Shown: piece by piece, positions 8,740 to 18,306 of the stretch
How the letters are laid out: every line of letters begins with the position of its first letter
Numbering within the stretch: position 1 is the first letter of the stretch
Source: Sva-07 sp963741755
GTDB lineage: Bacteria > Actinomycetota > Acidimicrobiia > Acidimicrobiales > Ilumatobacteraceae
Assembly: GCA_963741755.1 (NCBI GenBank)
Contig: CAVUJG010000007.1
Location: forward strand, 228,655-292,654
Direction: 5' to 3'
DNA length: 64,000 nucleotides
The notes under the pieces: generated by a model
Told to the model about the DNA's origin: nothing
Seen by the model: only the letters and a program-made list of their open reading frames with translations
The model's database searches: none
Made by a program: the position numbers and the translations under genes

Positions 8740-8826
8740 ACGTCCCTCGGCAAACAGGCCGGCAAGCTGCCCGATGTACTGATCGACGACATCGACGACG
8801 GTCTGCGAGCCGTCCTCGGCATCTGA
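8740..8826 (+). pseudogene. Possible remnant of a MazF/PemK-type toxin C-terminus
   Basis: In one frame the short stretch TSLGKQAGKLPDVLIDDIDD followed by GLRAVLGI-stop resembles the last ~28 residues of MazF-family endoribonucleases (LGK..G.L....... ..D..L..VLG). No start codon or upstream MazF domain is visible in the 93 bp after surE, so this would be a decayed end piece. The match is short and based on pattern recognition only; chance similarity is possible. Confidence 0.3.
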
Positions 8827-8858
8827 TCCAGTTGGTCCTCGTGGACCTTGGCGTGGTC

Positions 8859-9221
8859 TCAGTCGCTGTCGGGCAGCGGGCCGAAGAAACCGAGGACTCG
8901 CGTGACCTTGCCGTCACCATCCACTTCCGTCACATCGAACCCGGTCACGACGATCCCTCCGTCTCGGCTGATCTGCCACGAGTAGCGGTGCAGACCATGG
9001 TGGCTGTCGACCCCACTCGTGCGCGAGTAGGTGGCGCCAGCAAGACCCGCCTGAACGTTGTGAACATTTGCTTCGAACTCGTCAAGACCGTGCGTCACAA
9101 CGCTCGGATCGATGAACTCGACACCTGGCGCCAGAGCCCGCTCCAGGTGGCTTCGGACCATCGAAGGGTCGGACTCATTCCAGGCTGCAAGCATGTGATC
9201 GAGTGAGTTGGGATACGTCAT
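8859..9221 (-). CDS. SnoaL/NTF2-like protein
   Basis: The 120-residue protein has the NTF2-like cone fold pattern: N-terminal helix LDHMLAAWNESDPSMVRSHL, then ALAPGVEFIDPSVVTHG and strands HRYSWQISRDGGIVVTGFDV and KVTRVLGFFGPLP. Families with this fold include SnoaL polyketide cyclases and ketosteroid isomerases, but many members are uncharacterised and a catalytic role here is unproven. It lies downstream of, and opposite to, surE. Confidence 0.7.
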   Translation of the reverse strand: MTYPNSLDHMLAAWNESDPSMVRSHLERALAPGVEFIDPSVVTHGLDEFEANVHNVQAGLAGATYSRTSGVDSHHGLHRYSWQISRDGGIVVTGFDVTEVDGDGKVTRVLGFFGPLPDSD

Positions 9222-9372
9222 CGATGAACTCCTCCGTCAACCGAGCATTGATACTCGCCGGCTCGACGCTACAGGTGGCGATCTGGGCCGACGAGACCGG
9301 CCGAATGAACCCCAGCCGGCCGGCGTTCATGGCTGCTGATGTCTCGCGGCACCTGTTTCAAGGTTCGGCCCG

Positions 9373-12300
9373 CTACGTGCGGACTCTGCTGCGGCGGCGC
9401 GACGTGCCGAAGAGCAGCCAACCGAACGCAACGAGCGAGAGGGCAACGGTCAGGATGCGCACGATCGTCGCGCCGGTCGCAGGGAGCGTGCCCAGACCCG
9501 TGGTCGCCGGTGCGACGCCGAAGTCGACCGTCATGATGTCGTCTCCGGGACCGACGACGACAATGAACCTGCCATCGTTGCTCCCGTCTGGATCGAACAC
9601 GATCGCGCTCCCCGAAGGAAGAGTCGCTGTGTCGACTTCGACGGTGTAGGTGCCCGGCGGCAAGTCGGCAAATCGGTAGTTGCCGTTGGAGTCGGTCACC
9701 ACCGAGGCAACCACGTTGCCGGCGGGGTTGCGGAGACTGATCCGTACGCCGGGTACGCCGGACTCGCCGGGGTCCTGGACACCGTTGCGGTTCGTGTCGC
9801 TCCAGACGCGATCACCGACTGCGCCGTTCGGTGTGAGGCCATGCACGACACGACCGGTCCCACCTGGCGGCACGTTGACAGTTGCCACAGCGGCGGTGCT
9901 CAGCGACAGACCCGGCGGATAGGTGCTCGCCACGGTACGAACGCTGTAGTCGCCGGCGGGAACTCGGGACAGCGCCCAGTCACCGTTCGGGCCGGTGATG
10001 ACGGTGAGGTCGATCGGTCCCTTCGGGCCGGCCCACGTCACGATGACGGTCACGCCGGGCACACCGACTTCGCCGGTATCACGTGTGCCGTCGCCGTTCG
10101 TGTCCTTCCACACGACACCGGACACGGTGGACGAACCGACCACACCGAAATCAAGCGTGCGAACGTCGTCACCGTTGTTCAGTACGACGGCGGCCGTCGT
10201 GAGGTCGCCACCGTCGAGATCGGAGTTCGGTTCGAGCGCTGCGCCGAGATCACTTGTGCGATAGCTGACCATGGTGCCGCCGGCTGGCAGCCCCGTGACG
10301 AGGTACCTGCCGTCGACGTCGGTGACCACGGTGACGATGACGTCGTCGGCGGTTCCGAGCGTGCCATCGGCACCCTGGGAGATCACGGTCACGGTGATGC
10401 CTGGCATACCCGGCTCGTTGGGGCCTTGCACCTTGTCGCCATCGACATCGAGCCAGATCGTGTCACCGACCGTGGCCGTGCCGCGGTAGGCGAAGTCCTG
10501 CGACAAGTTGATCTGCGAGGGAGCGAGCGTCAGCACGGCGGTGTTGTCGGCGTTGCCATCAGGGTCGGCGGTGTTGCCGACACCCGCAGGCAGGTTGGTG
10601 ACGTCCACTCGAAAGGGCCCTGCGGGAAGGCGTTCGAACAGATACTTGCCAGCGGTATCCGTGGCCTCCGAGGGGTACACCACATCGTCAGCAGTGCCGA
10701 GCAGGCCGTCGGCGCCACTCCACGTCAATGTGATCACGGCACCAGCGATTCCTGGTTCACCGGCGTCGAGCATGCCGTCGCTGTCGAGGTCGAGCCAGAT
10801 CGTGTCACCGATCGAACCCGTCCCGGAGTAGCCGAAGTCCTGTTCCAGATTGCTGGCGGGCGCCAGGGTTCCGACCCCGAGGCCGTTCACGATCGATGTG
10901 CCGTTCGGATTGGTCATGCCGTTGTCGCTGTCGTAGGTGTTGGTCGTCAAGCCACTCGGCAGGCCGCTGGTAACGGCGACGGAATAGTTGCCGTCGGGCA
11001 GACTCTCGAACCGGTAGGTCCCGGCGCTGTCGGTGACGGTTGACGGCAGCGCGATGTCATCGCCGCCACCAGCCACGCCGTCCGGGCCGAACCAGATGGC
11101 GCTGAGCGTGACGTTCGCGATGCCGGGTTCGACAGCATCGAACACGCCGTCGGCGTTCTGATCCCACCAGACCCGATCACCAAGGGTGTTGTTGCCCTGG
11201 TACCCGAAGTCCTGCACGAGATTCGACACGCCACCCGAGACCGTGACCGCCGAGGTCGAATCGCTTGCCCCATCGGGGTCCGCAGTGTTCGAGGCGACAG
11301 CGGCAATCCCGCCGACGACTCTCACCTGATAACTCCCGTCCGGGAGGTTGGCGAACAGATAGCCGCCCGTCGCGCTCGTCGTGGTCGCGAAGGTCACTGG
11401 GCCACTCGGGCTCTGCCACGTCAACTCGACGGTCTGCCCGGGCACACCGGGCTCGCCCGGTCCCTGGATGCCGTTCCCGTCGAGATCGAGATACACGGTG
11501 TCGCCGATCGATGCCGCACCGCGATAACCGAAGTCCTGGAGCAGATTCACCGCTCCGTCGGCCAGAGCCAACCGACTGGTCGAGTCGAGACCGCCATCAA
11601 CGTCGAACGTCGCGACCATGCCGACGGGCAGGTCGGCGGTGTCGACAGTCACCCGGTACTCGCCGGGAGGAAGACCGGAGAACAGATAGTTGCCCGCGGC
11701 ATCGGTGGTGGTGGTGAACAACTCGTCGTCGGCACCACCGAGTACACCGTCTTCGCCAAACCACAGCAGGGTCACGTCGACGCCGGCGATGCCCGGCTCG
11801 GTCGACGTGACGGCCCCGTCACCGTCGCGGTCGAACCAGATCGTGTCGCCGATCGATCCGCCACCGCGATAGCCGAAGTCGGCGTCGGTCACGGCCTGAC
11901 CGGTGGTCAACGCCACCAGAGCGATGCCATTGGGAGTGATGGTCGTGCCGTCGCGGTCGAACGTGGGGCTCACACCCGACGGGAAGTCCGGGTCGGTCGT
12001 GACGACTGCCACCGAGAAGTTGCCGGCAGGAAGACCAACGAACTGGTAGTCGCCGTTGGCATCGGTCGTCCGGGTGAGCACCACATCATCGCCACCGCCA
12101 ACTATTCCATTGGGGCCGAACCAGGTCAGTTCGACCGTCGTGTCCTCGATGCCGGGTTCGCCGAGGTCCTGCACGCCATCACTGTCACGATCGAGCCACA
12201 CACGGTCGCCGATCGATCCGGTACCTGCGTAGCCGAAGTCCTGCAGCAGGTTCGAGGTAGCCAGCGTCGTTGATGAGGTGCCGGGCGTGCCGAGACCGTC

Positions 12301-15300
12301 GGCGTCGAAGGTCGGGCCGAAGCTGTTCGGGACGCCGCTGATCACAGCCACCGTCCAAGGCCCATCGGGCAAGTCGGTGAACAGATAGCTTCCGGCGGCG
12401 TCGGTTGTCGTGTTGAGAACGAGACCGTTCGGGCCGGTCGCCCGCACGGCGACGGCACCGATGCCGGGCTCACCGAGGTCCGGCACGCCATCACGATCGA
12501 GATCCCACCAGACCCGGTCGCCGAGCACGCTCTGGGCGTCGTATCCGAAGTCCTGGGTGAGGTTGTCGGGTGCGCCAACGGTCAGCGTCACACGAGATGT
12601 GGAATTCGCCCCGCCGTCTGGGTCGCCAGAATTCGTGACGCCGCCAGGGAGACCTCCCTGCACCGAGACGCGATACTCACCGCGCGGGAGGAAGTTGAAC
12701 AGGTAGGACCCATCGGCGCCCGCCACCGTGGTGAACGTCGAGTCGTCGCTGCCACCGGCAACGCCGTCAGGGCCGAAGCTGACGAGCTGCACGGTCACGC
12801 CCATGAGACCCTGCTCGCCGACGTCCTGGCTGCCATCGCCGTCACTGTCGAGCCAGATTCGGTCGCCGATCGTGCCGGCGCCGCGATACCCGAAGTCCTG
12901 AGCAAGGTTGTTCTGCGCCGCGACGAGCGTGACGAGCGACCTGCTGTCGTTGCCACCGTTCGGATCGGTCACATTCACGTATCCCGCCGCAGTCAACGCA
13001 GTGGCATCCACCACGACACCGAAGTTGCCGGCCGGGAGCCGGCTGACCAGGTAGTTGCCGGCTGCATCGGTCGCAGTCGAGTACGCGATGTCGTCGGTCC
13101 CTCCGGCCACCCCGTCCGGGCCGAACCACGTCACCGTGACCGGCACGCCAGCCAGGCCCGCTTCGCCGACGTCCTTGGTGCCGTTGCCATTGCGATCGAA
13201 CCAGATCGTGTCGCCGATCGAACCGGTGCCTGTGTAGCCGAAGTCGACGTCGCGGCGATCTTCGGCCTGGCCGAGCGTTCCTGCCCAGACGCCGTTCGGG
13301 CTGACAGTTCCACCGTCTTGGTCATAGCTCGGAACAAGCCCGGCAATGAACTGCGGATCGCTCTCGAGCACGTCGACCGTGTAGTTGCCGCCGGGCAGGC
13401 GATCCACGAGGTAGCGCCCGTTCGCATCGGTTTGCATCGTGAACGTCTCGTCGTCGCCACCACCCGCAACGCCGTTGGCTCCGAGGTAGGTCACGATGAC
13501 GTCGACGTTGGCGATCGGCGGTTCGGCGGCATCGCGGACGCCATCGCCATCCACATCGAACCACACGAGATCGCCGATGGACGCAAGGTCGAGTTCGATC
13601 GTCACGACATCCGCTGTCACGTTGTCGTAGTTGCGGAAGCTGCGGGTCGGGTTGGCGGAGCGGACGCTCTGCGGCAGGGCGAAGTAGCTCGGCACGTCGG
13701 CCGTGTTCGTCAACTCGGGCCCGACGGGATTCTCCTCGGCCGAATTCCACGATGCAGGCACGGTGAGCGAGTAGGTGATGGTGGCCGACGAACCCGCAGC
13801 GATCGGGCCGGCGATCGTCCACTCGAGCGTGCCGTCGGTGGGCGTGGAGTCCGAGTTGACGACACCGGTGACAGGGGTGAACGAGTAACCGGTCAGGCGG
13901 GGATCCGGACTGTCGCTCACGATGATGTCGTAGGCGGGGCCGCTTCCCGTGTTGGCGACTGTGACGTCGAACGTGAGCACATCACCCGGCTTGGACCGGC
14001 GCGTGTCGAGGTCGGCGACCTGGCCTCGTACGTCCTTGTCGATCGTCAAGCGAGGTTCGACTGTTGCAACGTCGTCGAACGACGGCAACGACGAGCGATC
14101 GAAGGTGCCGGCAGCCGGTGGCGTCGTCGGGTTGCCGGTGATCTTGTTGGTGGCATTCCAGTAGATCGCGGCGCCGTTGCGAAGGGTTGCTCCGGCGTCC
14201 GCTGCGGGCACGTTCGCCACGTAGGCAACGTAGGTGATCGTCACCGTGCGATCGCCGACCGCTGGTGTCGTGAGGTCACCGAGGAAGAACGACAGGTTCT
14301 GACCCGAGGTCGTGACGCTTGCAGCGTTCAGGTCCGGCGAGCAGGCACCAACGCCTTGGAGACACGTCACCGATGTGAGCGACTCGTAAGTGGTGCCGAC
14401 GGGGAGCGTGTCCAGCACCGTGACATCGGCCGCGATCACACCGGCCGGGACAGTTGCGGTGACCGTGTACGTGACGGTGTCGCCCACGGTCGCGACGTCG
14501 GGCGTTCCAGCCTTGGTGGCGCTCAGAACGGGAGCGGTCACCGTGCTCTGTGCGGGATCCTGATAGCCCGAGCCCGGCCCTCCGAAGCTGGTGGTCGAGG
14601 CTCGCTCGATGGCTGGCCCCGCCGGCGTGCCCGGGAACGACGTGGTGCGTGCCTCGGCGTTGTTGATCATGGCTCCGGCCGCAACGAGCGGGTCGGCAGT
14701 TTGCACCTGGTACGAGCGGGTCGTTGTGGCGCCCGGGTTGATCGTCGGAATGGTCCAGGTGATCGTGCGGCTGGTCGCGTCCCATGTGCCACCGTTCGGT
14801 GCGATCGTGTCACCGTCCTCGGCGGGGTCTCCGGGCGCCTCCAGCACGATCAGCTCGGCCGGCACGACATCGGTGACGACCGTGTCATTGGCGGTTGACA
14901 CGCCGGCGATGGCAACACTCGGCGGCCCCACCGTCTGGTTGCGGTTGAGGACGTCGAGGCTGTAGGTGATCGTCTGACCTGGAGCGACCACGCCGTCGGC
15001 GTCGTCGTTGCGCTTGGTGAGGTCGATGTTCGGCTCGACGATCGTGGTGTTCACCGAAGCCGAGATGGTCCGGGGGCCCAACGCGTTGTTGTACGCCAGG
15101 TTCACAGTGTTGCCGGTCGTGGTGCCTCGGGTGTTGCTTGCCACGTTGGTGACAATGGCCTCGAACGTGACCACGATGGTGTCGCCCGTCGGGCCGGGAG
15201 CGACCACATACGGGTCCGGCGGTGTCACCGTGAACCTGTTGCCGGCGTCATCGACGTTGATCGTGAACCCCGAGGCCGGGAGAGCCACACCGTTGCGGGT

Positions 15301-16395
15301 GGCCACCACCGACGATGCAACGAGATCCTTTTCAGCATCCAGCACATCCGTGATCCGAGCATTCGTTACCGTGGTTCCCGGCGGCACGTTGACGCTGACG
15401 TTGTAGCTGATCCGCTCGCCGATCGTTGCCTGGCTGGCAGTGTTGTTGCCCGACTGGTTGATCTCTGTTGATCGAGTCTTGAGCACGGTTGGCAGCTCGG
15501 TGAAGATCGCTGCGGTGTCGTCGGCTGCGGTCGTGTTCGGCGTGAGCGTCGTGTCAATGTTGTTCGCCGGCACATAGGTGAACGGGGTCGACGTGTTGGT
15601 CGGCCCCCGGTAGTCACGCACCCCGGCGCGGTTGGTCAGCGTGATCCCGGGCGTCACACCGGCCGGCACCAACACCTCATAGGCCAGTGTTGCGGTTGCA
15701 CCAGCGGCAATGTCGATGTCGTCGGCCTGGTCCCACTGGATGCGATCCGGGGTCGGTGCGGTCTCACAAGCTCCACTGTTGGTGATGAGGCCGACGTTCG
15801 CGCACTGAATTTGGGCGGGCAGAACATCACGAACCGAGACGTCGAAGGCATTCGCCGTACCGGTATTGGTGACGGCAACCCGATAGACCACTCGGTCCCC
15901 CTCGCGGACGATCGCCGGGTTCGCGGTCGGTGCGACACCGTTGACGGTGGCCACCGACTTGTCGAGGGTCAGGATCGGTTCGCTCCATTCGACGTTCGCG
16001 TCCTCGCGGAGCTGGAACACGGCGCCAGCAGTGTTGGTGTACCTGAACTTCATCAAGTTGCCGAGCAGGTCGCCGGGCTTGGCAGCGTTCGGGTCGACGA
16101 TCTCGGTGGTGATGATTCCCTGCAGCAACTTGCCGCCGATGTCGACGTTGGCCAGGCTGTACGTCACCCGGTTCGCTGTCGCGTCGTAGGAGAAGGTCAC
16201 GCCGGCGACATCGATCGTGTTCTGGGCGCCGAGTGCGGTCGAGACATGGGAGAAGCCGGCTGGCAGGAAATCGTCGACAACCGGGTTCAGCGTGTCGAGC
16301 ACGCGAAGGGAATCGAACTTCGAGCTTGAAACAGACGATGTCGCCCGGACGGTAGGTGCGAGCCACGTCGGCGTTCCACGACAGACCTGTACCAT
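9373..16395 (-). CDS. Giant LPXTG surface protein, C-terminal part (DUF11 repeats, twelve SdrD-B-like repeats, sortase signal)
   Basis: This 2,340-codon frame is the C-terminal part of one gene that begins at 18055 in another frame; the join is near 16311-16325. The first ~15 codons are not part of the real protein. It carries several DUF11/isopeptide-type beta-sandwich repeats, then twelve SdrD-B-like repeats, each beginning SIGD-x-x-W-x-D with a DxDGDG calcium-binding loop. It ends with the sortase motif LPATG, a hydrophobic helix and the basic tail SRRRSRVRT, so the product should be covalently anchored to the cell wall and extend outward. Such proteins act as adhesins or surface-layer stalks. 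No sortase gene is in the window. Adjacent upstream is another envelope protein. Confidence 0.88.
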   Translation of the reverse strand: MVQVCRGTPTWLAPTVRATSSVSSSKFDSLRVLDTLNPVVDDFLPAGFSHVSTALGAQNTIDVAGVTFSYDATANRVTYSLANVDIGGKLLQGIITTEIVDPNAAKPGDLLGNLMKFRYTNTAGAVFQLREDANVEWSEPILTLDKSVATVNGVAPTANPAIVREGDRVVYRVAVTNTGTANAFDVSVRDVLPAQIQCANVGLITNSGACETAPTPDRIQWDQADDIDIAAGATATLAYEVLVPAGVTPGITLTNRAGVRDYRGPTNTSTPFTYVPANNIDTTLTPNTTAADDTAAIFTELPTVLKTRSTEINQSGNNTASQATIGERISYNVSVNVPPGTTVTNARITDVLDAEKDLVASSVVATRNGVALPASGFTINVDDAGNRFTVTPPDPYVVAPGPTGDTIVVTFEAIVTNVASNTRGTTTGNTVNLAYNNALGPRTISASVNTTIVEPNIDLTKRNDDADGVVAPGQTITYSLDVLNRNQTVGPPSVAIAGVSTANDTVVTDVVPAELIVLEAPGDPAEDGDTIAPNGGTWDATSRTITWTIPTINPGATTTRSYQVQTADPLVAAGAMINNAEARTTSFPGTPAGPAIERASTTSFGGPGSGYQDPAQSTVTAPVLSATKAGTPDVATVGDTVTYTVTATVPAGVIAADVTVLDTLPVGTTYESLTSVTCLQGVGACSPDLNAASVTTSGQNLSFFLGDLTTPAVGDRTVTITYVAYVANVPAADAGATLRNGAAIYWNATNKITGNPTTPPAAGTFDRSSLPSFDDVATVEPRLTIDKDVRGQVADLDTRRSKPGDVLTFDVTVANTGSGPAYDIIVSDSPDPRLTGYSFTPVTGVVNSDSTPTDGTLEWTIAGPIAAGSSATITYSLTVPASWNSAEENPVGPELTNTADVPSYFALPQSVRSANPTRSFRNYDNVTADVVTIELDLASIGDLVWFDVDGDGVRDAAEPPIANVDVIVTYLGANGVAGGGDDETFTMQTDANGRYLVDRLPGGNYTVDVLESDPQFIAGLVPSYDQDGGTVSPNGVWAGTLGQAEDRRDVDFGYTGTGSIGDTIWFDRNGNGTKDVGEAGLAGVPVTVTWFGPDGVAGGTDDIAYSTATDAAGNYLVSRLPAGNFGVVVDATALTAAGYVNVTDPNGGNDSRSLVTLVAAQNNLAQDFGYRGAGTIGDRIWLDSDGDGSQDVGEQGLMGVTVQLVSFGPDGVAGGSDDSTFTTVAGADGSYLFNFLPRGEYRVSVQGGLPGGVTNSGDPDGGANSTSRVTLTVGAPDNLTQDFGYDAQSVLGDRVWWDLDRDGVPDLGEPGIGAVAVRATGPNGLVLNTTTDAAGSYLFTDLPDGPWTVAVISGVPNSFGPTFDADGLGTPGTSSTTLATSNLLQDFGYAGTGSIGDRVWLDRDSDGVQDLGEPGIEDTTVELTWFGPNGIVGGGDDVVLTRTTDANGDYQFVGLPAGNFSVAVVTTDPDFPSGVSPTFDRDGTTITPNGIALVALTTGQAVTDADFGYRGGGSIGDTIWFDRDGDGAVTSTEPGIAGVDVTLLWFGEDGVLGGADDELFTTTTDAAGNYLFSGLPPGEYRVTVDTADLPVGMVATFDVDGGLDSTSRLALADGAVNLLQDFGYRGAASIGDTVYLDLDGNGIQGPGEPGVPGQTVELTWQSPSGPVTFATTTSATGGYLFANLPDGSYQVRVVGGIAAVASNTADPDGASDSTSAVTVSGGVSNLVQDFGYQGNNTLGDRVWWDQNADGVFDAVEPGIANVTLSAIWFGPDGVAGGGDDIALPSTVTDSAGTYRFESLPDGNYSVAVTSGLPSGLTTNTYDSDNGMTNPNGTSIVNGLGVGTLAPASNLEQDFGYSGTGSIGDTIWLDLDSDGMLDAGEPGIAGAVITLTWSGADGLLGTADDVVYPSEATDTAGKYLFERLPAGPFRVDVTNLPAGVGNTADPDGNADNTAVLTLAPSQINLSQDFAYRGTATVGDTIWLDVDGDKVQGPNEPGMPGITVTVISQGADGTLGTADDVIVTVVTDVDGRYLVTGLPAGGTMVSYRTSDLGAALEPNSDLDGGDLTTAAVVLNNGDDVRTLDFGVVGSSTVSGVVWKDTNGDGTRDTGEVGVPGVTVIVTWAGPKGPIDLTVITGPNGDWALSRVPAGDYSVRTVASTYPPGLSLSTAAVATVNVPPGGTGRVVHGLTPNGAVGDRVWSDTNRNGVQDPGESGVPGVRISLRNPAGNVVASVVTDSNGNYRFADLPPGTYTVEVDTATLPSGSAIVFDPDGSNDGRFIVVVGPGDDIMTVDFGVAPATTGLGTLPATGATIVRILTVALSLVAFGWLLFGTSRRRSRVRT
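9520..13582 (-). repeat. Twelve tandem SdrD-B-like protein repeats (~340 bp each)
   Basis: Counting the strand motif xxGDxxWxD gives twelve units. Their starts lie near 13575, 13220, 12870, 12520, 12215, 11860, 11505, 11185, 10820, 10465, 10120 and 9810. Each unit ends in a DFGY/DFGV strand and carries a calcium-type DxDxDG loop. The last two units are the most divergent. The DNA is diverged between units, so the array is old rather than freshly expanded. Confidence 0.85.
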
Positions 16396-18055
16396 TGCCG
16401 CATCCGCTGATCGGACCTGGTACCGGAAGCGCGACGTCTTTGGCGATCGACGGACCCGACGCCGTCAATCCCGCTGACGACACGTCGGCAACCGGGATTG
16501 CGGTTGAGGTCCCCGTGTTGCTCGTGATGGTGTTCGAGGCGGCGGCCAGCGAGACGTCGTTGGTGAAGTCATCGCTCGATGCCACAGGATTCGTCGTTCC
16601 CCGGTAGGTGTCGCGAACCTTCGTGACGAGGGTGATCGTTGCAGTCGAGTTGGGAGCGGCGAAAGCAGGCAGGCTCCAGGTGAGCTCGAGCGGGTTCGTT
16701 GCGTTGTCAACCGGGGTCGGCGTTGTCGGCACGGGTGACGCCGACACATAGTCGAGCGTCGCCGGGAGTGTGTCGGTCACCACGATCGGATCGGTCGACA
16801 ACGCGTACTCGCTCGACTCCACGAACAGCGTGAACGTCGGCGTGGAGTCCTGTTCGAAGTTCGGATTGTCGACGCGCTTGTGAATCGAGATGTCCTCGGC
16901 GATCACGTCTTCGTAGTCGTCATCCGTCGAGGCCGTTGGCGATCCGTTGTAGAAACCGCTGGCAACGCCGTAGTTGGTCAGAGTCTGCTCACCAGACGTT
17001 TCAGTCGTGAAGTCACCCGTGTTGTTGTCGAGGTTTGCTGTCGGCGCCGCCAGCACCGCCTGCACGTTCTTCCGCAGCGGGATCGCGGCGACGTAACTGA
17101 TCCTGAACGAGCCGTTCGCGGCGAGGTTGGCCGAGCCGAGCGACGCCGCCAGTGCTGCCGGACTCCACTCGACCCGCGTGTAGACATCGTTGGGGAGCGG
17201 GCCGACACCGTCGGGGTCGAGGGTGACGGTGGCGACGCTCGACGGTGTCGGGCACGGGTTCGTCAGAGTCGGCGCATTGCCCGGATTGATCCGACCACTC
17301 CCGAGGTACTCCTCGCCGGGCGCGCTGTTGTCGACGGTGCCACAGCCGAGGAACTCGAGGCCGGCTGGCACGAAGTCCACGATGGAGAAGTTGTTCGTCG
17401 GGTTGACGAGGTTGTTGTCGACGGTCAGCGTGTACACCGTCTGGTGTTTGTGAACACCGCGTAACAGCTCGGACTCGTCGCTCGGCTCATCTTTGGTCAG
17501 ACGGAACGGCACGAGCGTGGTCTGGGCCGCAGCACCGATCGATGACCCCGTGAACGAGGTGGCGATCGCAGCTCCGGTGACGGCGTCGAACTTCGGTACC
17601 AAACGTGGATCGCTGTTGACATAGGCATTCGCTGTATTCGGCACCGACTGGCCGACCGAGAAGGTGGTTCGGTTGTATCGGATGGAGTAGCCCACATTCA
17701 GCGTCGTCCCAGCGAGCGTGTCAGCCACGTTGTCCCAGATGAGCACGGTGCTGCCGTTGACCTGCGGCAGCACACGAGCTGCAGGGTTGCTGGATCCCGC
17801 CACGTACGAGACTCCCGCCGGAAGCGTGTCGTTGAAGCCCACGTTGAATCCGTCGATCAGCGTCGGATTGCGAAGTGTCAGTGACACCGGAATGTCCTCG
17901 CCATAGAGCACCTCAGCGGGCATCGACTTCGCGAGCACAATGTCGGGGGTGCCGGCGGCGGTGACCACATCGGCGCTGCCGGCCGTGACGACGAGTACCG
18001 ACAGCAAACCGAGCACGGCGACAGTCAGGAACGACCTGCCTTGGCGGTGATTCAT
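15827..18055 (-). CDS. Giant LPXTG surface protein, N-terminal part (signal peptide and DUF11-type repeats), frameshifted
   Basis: ATG 18055 is preceded by GGAG and opens with MNHRQGRSF and a long hydrophobic stretch ending SADVVTAAG, a Sec signal peptide. The following ~560 residues are DUF11/isopeptide-type beta-sandwich domains (phrases such as VSLTLRNPTLIDGFNVGFND and ITLVTKVRD). Near 16311-16325 the sense continues in another frame: FKLEVRF is followed by FDSLRVLDTLNP of the downstream frame. From there to the stop at 15827 the translation is arginine-rich nonsense. Restoring a lost TTCGA unit in a TTCGA-TTCGA-TTC run would rejoin the two halves exactly. Frame break, not fold, is the only oddity. 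Confidence 0.85.
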   Translation of the reverse strand: MNHRQGRSFLTVAVLGLLSVLVVTAGSADVVTAAGTPDIVLAKSMPAEVLYGEDIPVSLTLRNPTLIDGFNVGFNDTLPAGVSYVAGSSNPAARVLPQVNGSTVLIWDNVADTLAGTTLNVGYSIRYNRTTFSVGQSVPNTANAYVNSDPRLVPKFDAVTGAAIATSFTGSSIGAAAQTTLVPFRLTKDEPSDESELLRGVHKHQTVYTLTVDNNLVNPTNNFSIVDFVPAGLEFLGCGTVDNSAPGEEYLGSGRINPGNAPTLTNPCPTPSSVATVTLDPDGVGPLPNDVYTRVEWSPAALAASLGSANLAANGSFRISYVAAIPLRKNVQAVLAAPTANLDNNTGDFTTETSGEQTLTNYGVASGFYNGSPTASTDDDYEDVIAEDISIHKRVDNPNFEQDSTPTFTLFVESSEYALSTDPIVVTDTLPATLDYVSASPVPTTPTPVDNATNPLELTWSLPAFAAPNSTATITLVTKVRDTYRGTTNPVASSDDFTNDVSLAAASNTITSNTGTSTAIPVADVSSAGLTASGPSIAKDVALPVPGPISGCGNGTGLSWNADVARTYRPGDIVCFKLEVRFPSRARHAEPGCRRFPASRLLPCLDRTRRPEHDRCRRRDLLLRRDSEPGDVQPGQRRHRRQVAAGNHHHRDRRPERCQARRPARQLDEVQVHQHCWRRVPAPRGRERRMERTDPDPRQVGGHRQRCRTDREPGDRPRGGPSGLSGCRHQYRYGECLRRLGS

Positions 18056-18306
18056 CAGGGACTCCAATTGCTCGGCGCCTTGCGTCGAGGTCGATCTGTG
18101 AGCAGGCGGAATCACGTGCTCTCGCAGCGGTAGTGCTTCGGCAGGCCAAACCGGCGACTTGAGCTGGTCGTGCCATTGAGCACAACGCACCAGAGCTGAG
18201 ACTCCTAGCGAGTTCGGCGGTGGTTGCTCGGAGCGTCATCGGGTGTGACGCTCACAGGGCGACGAGGCGGCGAGTGTTTGAACGGCGCTTCGATCGAACC
18301 TGACCC

